NCBI RefSeq assembly: GCF_001981305.1
Contig: NZ_MSCW01000006.1
Span: 240,076-304,075, forward strand
Length of the DNA stretch: 64,000 nucleotides
Source of the DNA: Marinobacter lutaoensis
GTDB taxonomy: Bacteria; Pseudomonadota; Gammaproteobacteria; Pseudomonadales; Oleiphilaceae
Direction of reading: 5' to 3'
Below the pieces are notes generated by a model that saw only the letters and a program-made list of their open reading frames with translations, did not search any database and was not told the origin of the DNA. Within the stretch, counting starts at the first letter, position 1. The number at the start of each line of letters is the position of its first letter. A program made the translations under genes and the position numbers. This document shows positions 35,404 to 44,585 of the stretch, one piece after another.

Positions 35404-37754
35404 CAGGCCCCCTCCTGCCGCGCCAGCCACTGCTGGCTGGCGGCCACCGCGTTCAGCACCGTTTCCGGCGTCGCGGGTGGGTCCAGCGGCGGGCTGAAAC
35501 GGTACCCGGTGAGGCTGGAAACCGCGTCCCGCAAGGCCGACCAGACCGAGATGCCCAGCATCAGCGGCGGCTCGCCCACGGCCTTGGAATGGAACACCGT
35601 GGCCTCGTGGTTGGGGCTGTCGGCCAGCAGCTGTACCCGCAGGTCCGGCGGGCAGTCGGACACCGCCGGAATTTTGTAGGTGGCCGGGCCGGTGGTCAGC
35701 AGCCGGCCATCCTCATGGTAGACCAGCTCCTCGGTGGTCAGCCAGCCCATGCCCTGCACGAATCCCCCCTCGATCTGGCCGATGTCGATGGCGGGGTTCA
35801 GGGAGCGTCCCACGTCCTGGAGGATGTCGGTACGCAGGGCGCGGTACTCCCCGGTGAGGGTGTCGACAACCACCTCGGAGCAGGCGGCGCCGTTGGCGTA
35901 GTAGAGGAAAGGGCGGCCGGTGCCGGTGGTGGCATCGTAGTGGATCTTCGGGGTGGCGTAGAAGCCCGAGGACGACAGCGAGACCCGGTTCAGGTAGGCC
36001 GCCTGGATGAACTCCGGCCAGGGCATACGGCGATCGCCGATCCGGACCTGGTTGTCGTGGAACTGTACCTGGTCCTCGGGCACCGACCCGTGGTCGGCGG
36101 CAAAGGCGATCAGCCGTTCCCGGATCTTTTCGCAGGCGTCCAGTGCCGCCATGCCGTTCAGGTCGGAGCCGGAAGAGGCCGCGGTGGGCGAGGTGTTGGG
36201 TACCTTATCGGTGCGGGTGGCGGAGACCTTGATCCGGTCCAGGTCCACCTGAAAGGCCGTGGCCACCACCTGCGCCACTTTGATGTACAGGCCCTGACCC
36301 ATTTCGGTGCCGCCGTGGTTCACGTGGATACTGCCGTCGGTGTAGATGTGCACCAGCGCGCCGGCCTGGTTCAGGTGCTTGGCGGTAAAGGAGATGCCGA
36401 ACTTGACCGGTGTCAGCGCCAGCCCCCGCTTCAGCACTGGGCTGGTGCGATTGAAATCGGCGATTTCCCGGCGCCGCCGGCGGTACTCGGCGGACTCCGC
36501 CAGGGAGGCCATCAGGGTCGGCAGGACGTGCTGCTCAATCACCTGGCCATAGTGGGTGGTGTCCCGCCCCGGACGGTAGCAGTTGAGCAGGCGCACATCC
36601 AGTGGGTCCTTGCCCAAGTGGCGGGCGATGTCCTCGATGGCCTGTTCGATCACCATCATGCCCTGGGGGCCACCGAAGCCCCGGAAGGCGGTGTTGGAAA
36701 CGGTGTGGGTCTTGCACCGGTGGCCGACCACCCGGGCGTTGTCCAGAAAGTAGGCGTTGTCGGCGTGGAACATGGCACGGTCGACGATGGCGTCGGACAG
36801 GTCGGGGGAGTAGCCGCAGCGCCCCGCCACCATGATGTCGGCGCCGTGGATGCGGCCGTCGTCGTCGAAGCCAATGTCGTAGGTGTTGTAGAAGTCGTGG
36901 CGCTTGCCGGTCTGGATCATGTCGTCGGCCCGGGCCAGGCGGTAGGACACCGGCCGGCCGGTGACGTGGGCCAGCAGGGCGGCGATGCAGGCCACCGGTG
37001 CGGCCTGGGTTTCCTTGCCGCCGAAGCCGCCGCCCATGCGCCGGACTTCCGCCTGCACTTCGTGGATGGGCAGGCCCAGCACCTCGGCCACCAGTTTCTG
37101 CACCTCGGACGGGTGCTGGCTGCTGGTGTGCACAAACATGCCGCCGTCCTCGGTGGGTTCCACCAGGCAGGCCTGGCTTTCCAGATAGAAGTGCTCCTGG
37201 CCGCCGACCCGCTGTTCGCCGCGCAGCCGGTGCGGGGCTTCCGCCAGGGCCCGGTCCGGGTCTCCCCGTTGCTGGCGCTGACTGGGGCGCACGAACCGTT
37301 GGCGCGCCAGGGCCTGCTCCACGGTGATCACCGCCTCCAGTGGCTGGTATTCCACCTTGGCCAGCCGGGCCGCCTTGCGGGCGGTGTCGTGGCTGGTGGC
37401 GGCGACGGCGAACAGTGGCTGGCCGACGTATTCCACGTGTTCGCCGGCCAGGAGCGGATCCCCCGGGAACACCGGGCCAATGTCCAGATGGCCCGGTACG
37501 TCCGCCGCTGTCACCACCGCGACCACCCCCGGATAGGCGGCCACGGCGGACAGGTCCATGGATAGGATGCGGGCGTGGGCCTGCGCGCTGTGGCCGACGG
37601 CGGCATACAGTAGGCCCTCCGGCCTGGGCAGGTCGTCGATGTAGCGGGCCTGGCCGCTGACGTGTTTCCAGGCGCTGTCGTGGTAACTGGCGGAGCCCGC
37701 CACGCCCCGGGCGGAGCGGGCCGGGGTGGGTGTGTTCAGGGGGAGCTTACGCAT
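35403..37754 (-). CDS. xdhB: XdhB, xanthine dehydrogenase molybdenum subunit
   Basis: A 783-aa molybdopterin-binding subunit that hydroxylates hypoxanthine and xanthine to urate. Landmarks are GGGFGGKETQAAPVA, the substrate-binding arginine in FRGFGGPQGM, VNHGGTEMGQGLYIKVAQ, and the catalytic glutamate in KAVGEPPLMLG near residue 730. It overlaps xdhA by 8 bases and xdhC by one. The organisation (FeS+FAD in XdhA, Mo in XdhB) is the two-subunit proteobacterial type. Confidence 0.96.
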   Translation of the reverse strand: MRKLPLNTPTPARSARGVAGSASYHDSAWKHVSGQARYIDDLPRPEGLLYAAVGHSAQAHARILSMDLSAVAAYPGVVAVVTAADVPGHLDIGPVFPGDPLLAGEHVEYVGQPLFAVAATSHDTARKAARLAKVEYQPLEAVITVEQALARQRFVRPSQRQQRGDPDRALAEAPHRLRGEQRVGGQEHFYLESQACLVEPTEDGGMFVHTSSQHPSEVQKLVAEVLGLPIHEVQAEVRRMGGGFGGKETQAAPVACIAALLAHVTGRPVSYRLARADDMIQTGKRHDFYNTYDIGFDDDGRIHGADIMVAGRCGYSPDLSDAIVDRAMFHADNAYFLDNARVVGHRCKTHTVSNTAFRGFGGPQGMMVIEQAIEDIARHLGKDPLDVRLLNCYRPGRDTTHYGQVIEQHVLPTLMASLAESAEYRRRRREIADFNRTSPVLKRGLALTPVKFGISFTAKHLNQAGALVHIYTDGSIHVNHGGTEMGQGLYIKVAQVVATAFQVDLDRIKVSATRTDKVPNTSPTAASSGSDLNGMAALDACEKIRERLIAFAADHGSVPEDQVQFHDNQVRIGDRRMPWPEFIQAAYLNRVSLSSSGFYATPKIHYDATTGTGRPFLYYANGAACSEVVVDTLTGEYRALRTDILQDVGRSLNPAIDIGQIEGGFVQGMGWLTTEELVYHEDGRLLTTGPATYKIPAVSDCPPDLRVQLLADSPNHEATVFHSKAVGEPPLMLGISVWSALRDAVSSLTGYRFSPPLDPPATPETVLNAVAASQQWLARQEGA

Positions 37755-39228
37755 AGTCGGTCACCGTCAGGGGTTGGTTGCGCTCGTCCGGCCGGGACGC
37801 GGCCAGCGCCCGCCTGAGCAGGTTACCGGCCACCCTGCGCCGGTATTCGGCGGAGGCCCGTACGTCGCTGAGTGGCGAGAAATCCTGGTCCAGGGCGGCC
37901 ACCGCGGCCGCCACCGTGGTTTCCGTCCACGCTTGGCCTCGCAGCGCCGACTCCGCCTGGCGGGCCCGGGCGGGGGTGGCGGCCATGCCGCCATAGGCCA
38001 GGCGGCAATCGCTCACCCGGCCGTCGCTGACGGTCAGGTGGAAGGCGCCGAGGACCGCGGAGATGTCGTCATCCAGCCGTTTCGAGACCTTATAGATGAA
38101 CAGCCGGGTGTCCGCCGCTGGCAGGGGCAGGCGGACCGAATGGATGAATTCGCCGGGGCGCAGGTCGGTGTTCTTGTAGCCCAGGAAAAACGATTCCAGG
38201 GGCAACCGACGCTCGCCGTCCGGTCCGTTCAGGACCAGGGTGGCGCCGAGGGCGATCAGTGCCGGCGGCATGTCGCCAATGGGGGAGGCGTTGCCGATGT
38301 TGCCGCCCAGGGTGCCCCGGTTGCGGATCTGCAGTGAACCCAGGCGTTCCAGCAGGCCATCGAAGGCCGGCCAGTATTGGCTGAGCGGGGCGCGCAGTTC
38401 GGTAAAGGTGGTGGCGGCGCCGATCACCAGTGCCCCGTCCTCGACCTGGCAGCCCCGCAGCTCAGGCACCCGGCTGACGCTGATCAGGTGCTCGAAGCGC
38501 GCCAGGCCCTGGGTGATGTTCAGAGCGAGGTCGGTGCTCCCGGCCACCAGCTGGGCCCGGGGGTGGCGGCGGCGCAGCTCGATCAGTGCCGCCAGGCTGG
38601 CGGGGGCGTCGAAACGGGCTCCGGAAGGCGGCGCCAGGCAGGCGTCGCCGCTGCTGTCCACGGTCAGGATCGGATCCCGGGCCGGATCAGCCAGGCCCCG
38701 GGCAGGGTGCCCGGGGGTGTCCGGCTGCCACTGCTGGACCATCGCCTGCTGGCCGGCCGCCACGATCGGGCGGTATCCGGTGCAGCGGCAGAGGTTGCCG
38801 GACAGCGCCTCAAGTACCGCCGGTCGCGGCGCCGGCTGCCCAGCCTGATGGGCGTGCAGGGCAATCAGCGACATCACGATGCCGGGGGTGCAAAAGCCGC
38901 ACTGGGAGGCGTGCTGTTCGATCATGGCCTGCTGCACGGGGTGGCACGGGGTCTGCTGGAACGCTTCCAGAGTGATCAGGTGACGGCCGTGCAGGCTGCC
39001 GATCAGGGCGATGCAGCTGTTGACGGCTTCGTAGCGCATGTCGCCCGAAGGGTCAGGCGTGCCCATGATGACGGTGCAGGCGCCGCAGTCGCCGGAACCG
39101 CAGCCCTCCTTGGTGGCGGTGAGCCGCATTTTGGTGCGCAGCCATGTCAGGATGCTCAGATTTGGGTCAGCCTGGTCAAGTTTTTGGAGCTGCCCGTTCA
39201 GCGCGAATTGAATCACTCCCGTCTCCAT
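37747..39228 (-). CDS. xdhA: XdhA, xanthine dehydrogenase FeS/FAD subunit
   Basis: A 493-aa subunit with two [2Fe-2S] clusters, one ligated by CGSGDCGACTV and the other by QCGFCTPG plus NLCRCTGYRP. These are followed by a FAD domain (LVAGSTDLALNI, TLGGNIGNASPIGDMPPALIALGA). It passes electrons from the molybdenum site to NAD. It is the first gene of the seven-gene purine operon and lies 69 bases downstream of the start predicted for the minus-strand sigma-54 promoter at 39308-39324. Confidence 0.96.
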   Translation of the reverse strand: METGVIQFALNGQLQKLDQADPNLSILTWLRTKMRLTATKEGCGSGDCGACTVIMGTPDPSGDMRYEAVNSCIALIGSLHGRHLITLEAFQQTPCHPVQQAMIEQHASQCGFCTPGIVMSLIALHAHQAGQPAPRPAVLEALSGNLCRCTGYRPIVAAGQQAMVQQWQPDTPGHPARGLADPARDPILTVDSSGDACLAPPSGARFDAPASLAALIELRRRHPRAQLVAGSTDLALNITQGLARFEHLISVSRVPELRGCQVEDGALVIGAATTFTELRAPLSQYWPAFDGLLERLGSLQIRNRGTLGGNIGNASPIGDMPPALIALGATLVLNGPDGERRLPLESFFLGYKNTDLRPGEFIHSVRLPLPAADTRLFIYKVSKRLDDDISAVLGAFHLTVSDGRVSDCRLAYGGMAATPARARQAESALRGQAWTETTVAAAVAALDQDFSPLSDVRASAEYRRRVAGNLLRRALAASRPDERNQPLTVTDYA

Positions 39229-39307
39229 TACTGCCTGATTTCCGGTGGTCTACAAGACGGACGGTCCCGGTCCGGGCCCCGTTGCCGCCTGAATCTGATC
39301 CGGTCTC

Positions 39308-39324
39308 TGCAAAAATCTGACCAA
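39308..39324 (-). promoter_or_regulatory. sigma-54 promoter of the xdh operon
   Basis: Read on the minus strand, TTGGTCAGATTTTTGCA has a conserved GG, exactly 10 bases, then GC, with a perfect TTGCA -12 element. The -24 part (TTGGTCAG) departs from TTGGCACG at three positions and coincides with half of the RutR-like palindrome. The predicted start is near 39297. Confidence 0.6.
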
Positions 39325-39332
39325 TTGGTTAA
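39317..39332. promoter_or_regulatory. RutR-like operator between the divergent purine operons
   Basis: CTGACCAATTGGTTAA matches the E. coli RutR consensus TTGACCAnnTGGTCAA at 12 of 14 fixed positions. It covers the -24 element of the minus-strand promoter and lies about 60-75 bases upstream of the plus-strand start, so one bound dimer could affect both operons. A further half-site, TGGTCA, lies at 39402-39407. Confidence 0.62.
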
Positions 39333-39363
39333 ATCTGTGCGGTTTCCATGTCGGCTTTATAAG

Positions 39364-39380
39364 TTGGCAGGGTTATTGCT
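39364..39380 (+). promoter_or_regulatory. sigma-54 promoter of the nucleoside transporter operon
   Basis: TTGGCAGGGTTATTGCT differs from YTGGCACGN4TTGCW at one position only and has the required GG-N10-GC spacing. Transcription would start near 39391, so the ATG at 39390 cannot be the translation start and the ATG at 39447 is supported. Confidence 0.82.
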
Positions 39381-39446
39381 CGTCGAGAAATGCTGAATAA
39401 ATGGTCAGATTCTCCTGGCCCGGGACACGAACGAGGCACGGTAACG

Positions 39447-40979
39447 ATGAGCATGGCGACACGCCTGAGACTCGAGAACATCGTCAAGGAATACCCCGGC
39501 TGCCGCGCGAATGACGGCATCGACCTGGTGGTGGAGGCCGGCGAGATTCATGCCCTGTTGGGCGAGAACGGCGCGGGCAAGAGCACCCTGATGAAGGTGA
39601 TCTACGGCGTGGTACAGCCGGACGAGGGCCGCATCATCTGGAATGGCCATCCGGTGACGGTGGACAGCCCCGCCCGGGCCCGTGAACTGGGCATCGGCAT
39701 GGTGTTCCAGCACTTCTCACTGTTTGAAACCCTGACCGTGGCGGAGAACATCGCCCTGAACCTGCCGGCGGACGAGACCCGGGACCGGCGCCAGCTGGAG
39801 CAGCGGATTCGTGACGTGTCCGAGCGCTACGGCATGGCCCTGGATCCGCGCCGTTACGTCAGCACCCTGTCCATGGGCGAACGCCAGCGGGTGGAGATCG
39901 TGCGTTGCCTGATTCAGGAAAGCACCCTGCTGATCCTGGACGAGCCGACCTCGGTGCTCACGCCCCAGGAGGTCCGGGTGCTGTTCCAGACCCTGCGGCA
40001 GCTGGCAAAGGAAGGCTGCAGCATTCTGTTCATCAGCCACAAACTGGAAGAAGTCCGGGCCCTGTGCGACAACGCCACGGTGCTGCGCCAGGGGCGGGTG
40101 AGCGGCGACTGCCGGCCGGCGGAGGTCTCCGCCACGGAGATCGCCCGCCTGATGGTGGGCGACGACACCCCGATTTCCACTCAGGTGGGCGAGTCCGAGC
40201 CCGGGGCCTTGTTGCTGTCGGTGGAAGGGCTGAGCTGGCGGACCGACGATCCGTTCGGCACCAGCCTGAGCGACATCCGTTTTTCGTTGCGGGAAGGGGA
40301 AATCGTGGGCATCGCCGGCGTCGCCGGCAATGGTCAGGAAGAACTGCTGAAGGCGCTGTCCGGGGAGATCCGGCTCAGCGGTCACGCGATCCGCTTCGCC
40401 GGCACCGCCATCGACGGGCTGGCGCCCCAGGAGCGCCGCCGGTTGGGCATGGCGGTGGTGCCCGAGGAACGGCTGGGGCGGGGTGCAGTGCCGTCCATGT
40501 CGCTGGCCAGTAATGCCCTGCTGACGGCCTCCGGCCAGGGTCTGGTGGCCCACGGGCTGATCCGTTATCCGAAGGTGCGGGCCTTCTCCCGGGAGGTCAT
40601 CCGCCGTTTCGGCGTGCGTTGTGTCAGCGAGGACAGCAGCGCCGCCAGCCTCTCTGGCGGCAACCTGCAGAAGTACATTCTGGGCCGCGAGGCGCTACAG
40701 AACCCCAAACTGCTGATCGCCTCGCACCCGACCTGGGGAGTGGATGTGGGCTCTGCGGTGGCGATCCACGAGGCGCTGGTGGCGCTGCGGGATCAGGGGG
40801 CCGCGATCCTGCTGATTTCCGAGGACCTGGACGAACTCTACCAGCTGTGCAACCGCATGGGGGCCTTGTGCCATGGTCGGCTGTCGCCGCTGGTGCCCAC
40901 CGCGGGCCTGAGCATCGAACGCCTGGGGCAGTGGATGGCCGGGGACTTCCCGCAGGAGGTGTCCGATGCTGCTGCTTGA
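39447..40979 (+). CDS. BMP-type nucleoside ABC transporter, ATP-binding protein
   Basis: A 510-aa protein with two fused ABC domains. The first has Walker A GENGAGKSTLM, signature LSMGERQRVE and Walker B LLILDEPTS. The second is degenerate at Walker A (GVAGNGQEELLKAL) but keeps the signature LSGGNLQKYILGRE, as in RbsA/YufO-like proteins. It energises uptake with the two permeases that follow and the binding protein at 26370. The start is set by the sigma-54 promoter; ATG at 39453 is an alternative. Confidence 0.92.
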   Translation: MSMATRLRLENIVKEYPGCRANDGIDLVVEAGEIHALLGENGAGKSTLMKVIYGVVQPDEGRIIWNGHPVTVDSPARARELGIGMVFQHFSLFETLTVAENIALNLPADETRDRRQLEQRIRDVSERYGMALDPRRYVSTLSMGERQRVEIVRCLIQESTLLILDEPTSVLTPQEVRVLFQTLRQLAKEGCSILFISHKLEEVRALCDNATVLRQGRVSGDCRPAEVSATEIARLMVGDDTPISTQVGESEPGALLLSVEGLSWRTDDPFGTSLSDIRFSLREGEIVGIAGVAGNGQEELLKALSGEIRLSGHAIRFAGTAIDGLAPQERRRLGMAVVPEERLGRGAVPSMSLASNALLTASGQGLVAHGLIRYPKVRAFSREVIRRFGVRCVSEDSSAASLSGGNLQKYILGREALQNPKLLIASHPTWGVDVGSAVAIHEALVALRDQGAAILLISEDLDELYQLCNRMGALCHGRLSPLVPTAGLSIERLGQWMAGDFPQEVSDAAA

Positions 40980-42066
40980 GCGTCGTCCGGTGGCGTCGCC
41001 GGTGATGCGCTGGGCATCGCCACTGCTGGCGTTGCTGCTGACGGTGGTGACTGGCTTCTTTTTGTTTCTGGCCATGGGCCGGGATCCGCTGGCGGGTCTG
41101 AAGTTTTTCTTCGTGACGCCGGTCAGCGACGTGCAGGGGCTGGCCGAGCTGGGGCTGAAAATGGCGCCGTTGCTGCTGTGCGCCGCCGGCCTGACCCTCT
41201 GTTACCGGGCCAAGCTCTGGAACATCGGGGCCGAGGGCCATTTTCTGATGGGGGCCCTGGGCGCCAGCATCATGGCGGTGCAGCTGGTGGATGCGCAGGG
41301 GCCCTGGGTGCTGCCGCTGGTGTTGCTGGCCGGAATGGCCGCCGCAGCCGCCTGGGCGGCCATCGCCGCAGCGCTGAAGACACACCTCAACTGCAACGAA
41401 ATCCTGACCACCATCATGCTCAACTACATCGCCCTGAACCTGCTGCTGTACACGGTGCATGGCCCGCTCAAGGACCCCTACGGCTTTGGTTTTCCGCAGT
41501 CGGTGATGTTTGGCGACTCGGCGCTGCTGCCGGCGCTGGTGCCCGGCACCCGGCTGCACCTCGGACTGGCGTTCGGGCTGCTGGCGGCGCTGGCGGTCTG
41601 GGCCCTGTTTGCCCGCAGCTTTGTGGGGTTCCAGCTGAACGTGGTGGGGGAGGACCCGAGGGCCGCCGCCTTCGCCGGTTTTGGTGCCCGCCGGCTGACC
41701 TGGTTTGCGTTCCTGGTGGCGGGAGCCCTGGCGGGCTTGGCCGGGGCCTCGGAGGTGACCGGACCGATCGGCCAGCTGGTGCCTCAGGTCTCGCCCGGGT
41801 ACGGCTACACCGCGATCATCGTGGTGTTTCTCGGGCGCATGCACGCGCTGGGCATCGTTGCCGCCAGCGCGTTGCTGGCCCTGACGTTTCTCGGCGGTGA
41901 AATGCTGCAGATCGCGATGAACCTGCCAAAGGCGGTCACCGGACTGTTTCAGGGGTTGCTGCTGTTCTTCCTGCTGACCTGCGACGCGTTCATCCATTAC
42001 CGGCTCCGGTGGCGTGGCCCGGCCACCGCCGGCGTCCGCTCCGTGGCTCCGGCGGGGGAGGCCTGA
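40966..42066 (+). CDS. BMP-type nucleoside ABC transporter, permease 1
   Basis: A 366-aa inner-membrane permease with about eight to ten hydrophobic helices and the family sequence LCYRAKLWNIGAEGHFLMGALGA near residue 80, plus LNCNEILTTIMLNYIALNLL. It overlaps the ATPase gene by 14 bases. It forms a heterodimer with permease 2. Confidence 0.92.
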   Translation: MLLLERRPVASPVMRWASPLLALLLTVVTGFFLFLAMGRDPLAGLKFFFVTPVSDVQGLAELGLKMAPLLLCAAGLTLCYRAKLWNIGAEGHFLMGALGASIMAVQLVDAQGPWVLPLVLLAGMAAAAAWAAIAAALKTHLNCNEILTTIMLNYIALNLLLYTVHGPLKDPYGFGFPQSVMFGDSALLPALVPGTRLHLGLAFGLLAALAVWALFARSFVGFQLNVVGEDPRAAAFAGFGARRLTWFAFLVAGALAGLAGASEVTGPIGQLVPQVSPGYGYTAIIVVFLGRMHALGIVAASALLALTFLGGEMLQIAMNLPKAVTGLFQGLLLFFLLTCDAFIHYRLRWRGPATAGVRSVAPAGEA

Positions 42067-42067
42067 C

Positions 42068-42988
42068 ATGGAATTGCTGACCAACGTGCTGGCGGCCACC
42101 GTGGTGGCCGGAACCCCGTTGCTGCTGGTGGCGCTCGGGGAGCTGGTGTGCGAGCGCTCCGGCGTGCTGAACCTGGGCCAGGAGGGCATGATGCTGATGG
42201 GCGCCGTGGCCGGTTTCATTGCGGCCCAGGCCAGTGGCAGTCTGGCCGTGGGCGTGTTCGCGGCCATCCTGACCGGTATCGCCATGTCCATGCTGTTTGC
42301 CTTGATGGCGGTGACACTGGCGGCGAACCAGTACGCCGCCGGGCTGGCCCTGACCATTTTTGGCACCGGTCTGAGCGCCTTCGTCGGTGCCGGATTCGTG
42401 GGCCACTCCATCGACGGTTTCGGCAAGCTGGCCATTCCCCTCCTCAGTGACCTGCCGGTGATCGGCAAGGTCCTGTTTACCCAGGATTTGCTGGTGTACC
42501 TCTCCCTGATCCTGTTCGTTTCCGTGCTGCTGTTCCTGAGCCGGACCCGGGGCGGGCTGCTGCTGCGGGCTGTGGGCGAGTCCCCCCACGCCGCCAACGC
42601 CAACGGCCTGAAGGTGATGACCGTGCGCTATCTGGCGGTGGCTTTTGGCGGCGGCATGGCCGGCCTGGCCGGGGCCTATCTGTCCCTGGCCTATACCCCG
42701 ATGTGGACGGAAGGTATGACCGCCGGCCGGGGCTGGATTGCGCTGGCGCTGGTGGTGTTCGCCTCCTGGCGGCCGGAGCGGGTGCTGCTGGGCGCTTATC
42801 TGTTCGGCGCCGCCAGCATCCTGCATCTGGTGTTGCAGGGGCTGGGCTGGAAAAGCTCCACCGAGCTGCTGGCGATGCTGCCGTACGTGGTCACCATCCT
42901 GATGCTGGTCCTGCTGTCCTGGCATCCGGCGCGAACGCGACTGAACACCCCCCTTTCCCTCGGCCAGCCCTACCGGCCTGGCCGCTAA
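42068..42988 (+). CDS. BMP-type nucleoside ABC transporter, permease 2
   Basis: A 306-aa permease with the family hallmark GELVCERSGVLNLGQEGMMLMGA near residue 23 and a conserved loop ESPHAANANGLKVMTVRYLAVAFGG. ATG at 42068, one base after the permease 1 stop, is preferred over an open frame extending 18 codons upstream into permease 1. Confidence 0.92.
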   Translation: MELLTNVLAATVVAGTPLLLVALGELVCERSGVLNLGQEGMMLMGAVAGFIAAQASGSLAVGVFAAILTGIAMSMLFALMAVTLAANQYAAGLALTIFGTGLSAFVGAGFVGHSIDGFGKLAIPLLSDLPVIGKVLFTQDLLVYLSLILFVSVLLFLSRTRGGLLLRAVGESPHAANANGLKVMTVRYLAVAFGGGMAGLAGAYLSLAYTPMWTEGMTAGRGWIALALVVFASWRPERVLLGAYLFGAASILHLVLQGLGWKSSTELLAMLPYVVTILMLVLLSWHPARTRLNTPLSLGQPYRPGR

Positions 42989-43051
42989 CAATAATGACCA
43001 TGGGTTTGCCAACCGATGACTAACCATAAAAGTAACCGACGAGGTTTGAAC

Positions 43052-43825
43052 ATGACCGCACTTCGTAAAACTCTGATTGCTGGCTGCGTTGCTGCTTCCC
43101 TTTCGCCGATGGCGCATGCCGAGAAGTTCTTCAGCAGCTCCAGCGTGACCCTCCTGCACAGTGCCGATTACCAGGGCGTCGAGTTCGATGCCGGTGGCAA
43201 CGGCGGCCGTGAGTACGAGGCCACCTACTTCACGTTCGAGAACGTGACCGTGCATAACTGGGGCGGCACCTTCTTCTTTATCGACCGCGACCAGCCCCAG
43301 GGCGACCTGGATGGCACCGACGAGGTGTACGGCGAATTCGCCCCCAACCTCAGCCTGGGCTGGCTGACCGGCCAGGATCTGTCGTTCGGCCCGGTGAAGG
43401 ACGTAACCCTGGCCGGCCAGTACGAATTCGGTGGCAGCACCGAAGTCAACAACTACCTGACCGGCTTCGGACTGGTGTGGGATGCCCCGGGCTTCAACTA
43501 TCTGACCACCTCGTTCTACTACGTGACCAACAGCGAGATCTCCGATGACTGGCAGATGACCGTCACCTGGGGCGTGCCGTTCAGCGTGGGCCCGGCGCTG
43601 TTCCTGGTGGATGGGTATATCGACTGGTCCACCGCTGCCGGCGACCACGCCTCGGAGTTCCAGTTCACGCCGCAGATCAAGCTGGACGTCAGCAACTTCT
43701 GGGGCAACCCGGGTGTGCTCTATGCCGGTATCGAGTACCAGTACTGGAACAACAAGTACGGTCTGGACGACACCCTGATCGATACCCAGAGCTCCGTCAG
43801 CGCGCTGGTGAAATTCCACTTTTGA
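43052..43825 (+). CDS. Tsx-like nucleoside-specific outer membrane channel
   Basis: A 257-aa outer-membrane protein with a signal peptide ending MAHA-E, alternating amphipathic strands of a 12-stranded Tsx barrel (FENVTVHNWGGTFFFIDRDQP, NLSLGWLTGQDLSFGPVKDVTLAGQYEFG) and a terminal phenylalanine. Tsx channels admit nucleosides across the outer membrane, matching the inner-membrane ABC transporter 63 bases upstream. GAGG precedes the ATG at 43052; the in-frame ATG at 43016 lacks a signal peptide start. Confidence 0.9.
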   Translation: MTALRKTLIAGCVAASLSPMAHAEKFFSSSSVTLLHSADYQGVEFDAGGNGGREYEATYFTFENVTVHNWGGTFFFIDRDQPQGDLDGTDEVYGEFAPNLSLGWLTGQDLSFGPVKDVTLAGQYEFGGSTEVNNYLTGFGLVWDAPGFNYLTTSFYYVTNSEISDDWQMTVTWGVPFSVGPALFLVDGYIDWSTAAGDHASEFQFTPQIKLDVSNFWGNPGVLYAGIEYQYWNNKYGLDDTLIDTQSSVSALVKFHF

Positions 43826-43892
43826 TCCTACCCGGGGGCCGGCAGAATGGGTTGACCGGCCCCCGACCCCATGGACAACAAGTGAGAAGGTT

Positions 43893-44585
43893 ATGACCGA
43901 GCCAACCGTTGCCGATACCGAGACCACACGCAAGGACGGCAAACCCGCCGGCCGCGGCCGCAAGTACCGGCCGGGGCGGATCCGCGAGCGAAACCGCGAG
44001 AAGATCCTGCAGGCGGCGGAGCAGGAATTCGCCCAGCACGGCTTCCGGGGTGCCACCATCCAGAGCATCGCCGAACGGGCCGGGCTGCCGAAATCCAACG
44101 TGCTGTATTACTTCAGCAACAAGAAACGTATTTACGCCGCCATGTTCGACGACATCCTGGCCCGCTGGAACCGGGTGTTCACCGACATCCGCCCGGAAGA
44201 CGACCCGGCCAGGGCGCTGTCCTCGTTCATCCGTACCAAGGTGGAAATGTCCAGGCGCTACCCGTTGGCATCGCGGCTGTTCGCCATGGAGATCATCCAG
44301 GGCGCGCCCTTCCTGATGGAACACCTGCGAACCAGCATGCGCGAGTGGGTGCGGGGCCGGGCCGCGGTGATCCAGTCCTGGATCGACGACGGCCGCATGG
44401 CACCGGTGGACCCGGTCCAGCTGATTTTCCTGATCTGGTCCTCGACCCAGCACTACGCCGATTTCCAGGTCCAGATTCTGATGGTGGAAAACAAAGCGGA
44501 ATACGAGAAACGCGATTTTGACCACGCCGCCGATTTCCTGACCGGAGTCATCCTGCGCGGCTGTGGCCTTGAGGTACCGACATGA
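43893..44585 (+). CDS. RutR-like TetR-family regulator
   Basis: A 230-aa repressor-type protein with an N-terminal helix-turn-helix (REKILQAAEQEFAQHGFRGATIQSIAERAGLPKSNVLYYFSNKK) and a C-terminal ligand domain resembling RutR (RYPLASRLFAMEIIQGAPFL, LIFLIWSSTQHYADF). E. coli RutR senses uracil and thymine and binds TTGACCAnnTGGTCAA; palindromes of that type occur at 39317, 52635, 52887 and, more weakly, 26281. It is the likely regulator of the purine region, though its ligand may be a purine intermediate. Its stop overlaps the puuE start by 4 bases. Confidence 0.85.
   Translation: MTEPTVADTETTRKDGKPAGRGRKYRPGRIRERNREKILQAAEQEFAQHGFRGATIQSIAERAGLPKSNVLYYFSNKKRIYAAMFDDILARWNRVFTDIRPEDDPARALSSFIRTKVEMSRRYPLASRLFAMEIIQGAPFLMEHLRTSMREWVRGRAAVIQSWIDDGRMAPVDPVQLIFLIWSSTQHYADFQVQILMVENKAEYEKRDFDHAADFLTGVILRGCGLEVPT

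Noticed and set aside
42994..43009. ATGACCATGGGTTTGC before the Tsx-like gene as a RutR-like box
   Set aside because: Only the left half matches; the right half does not.
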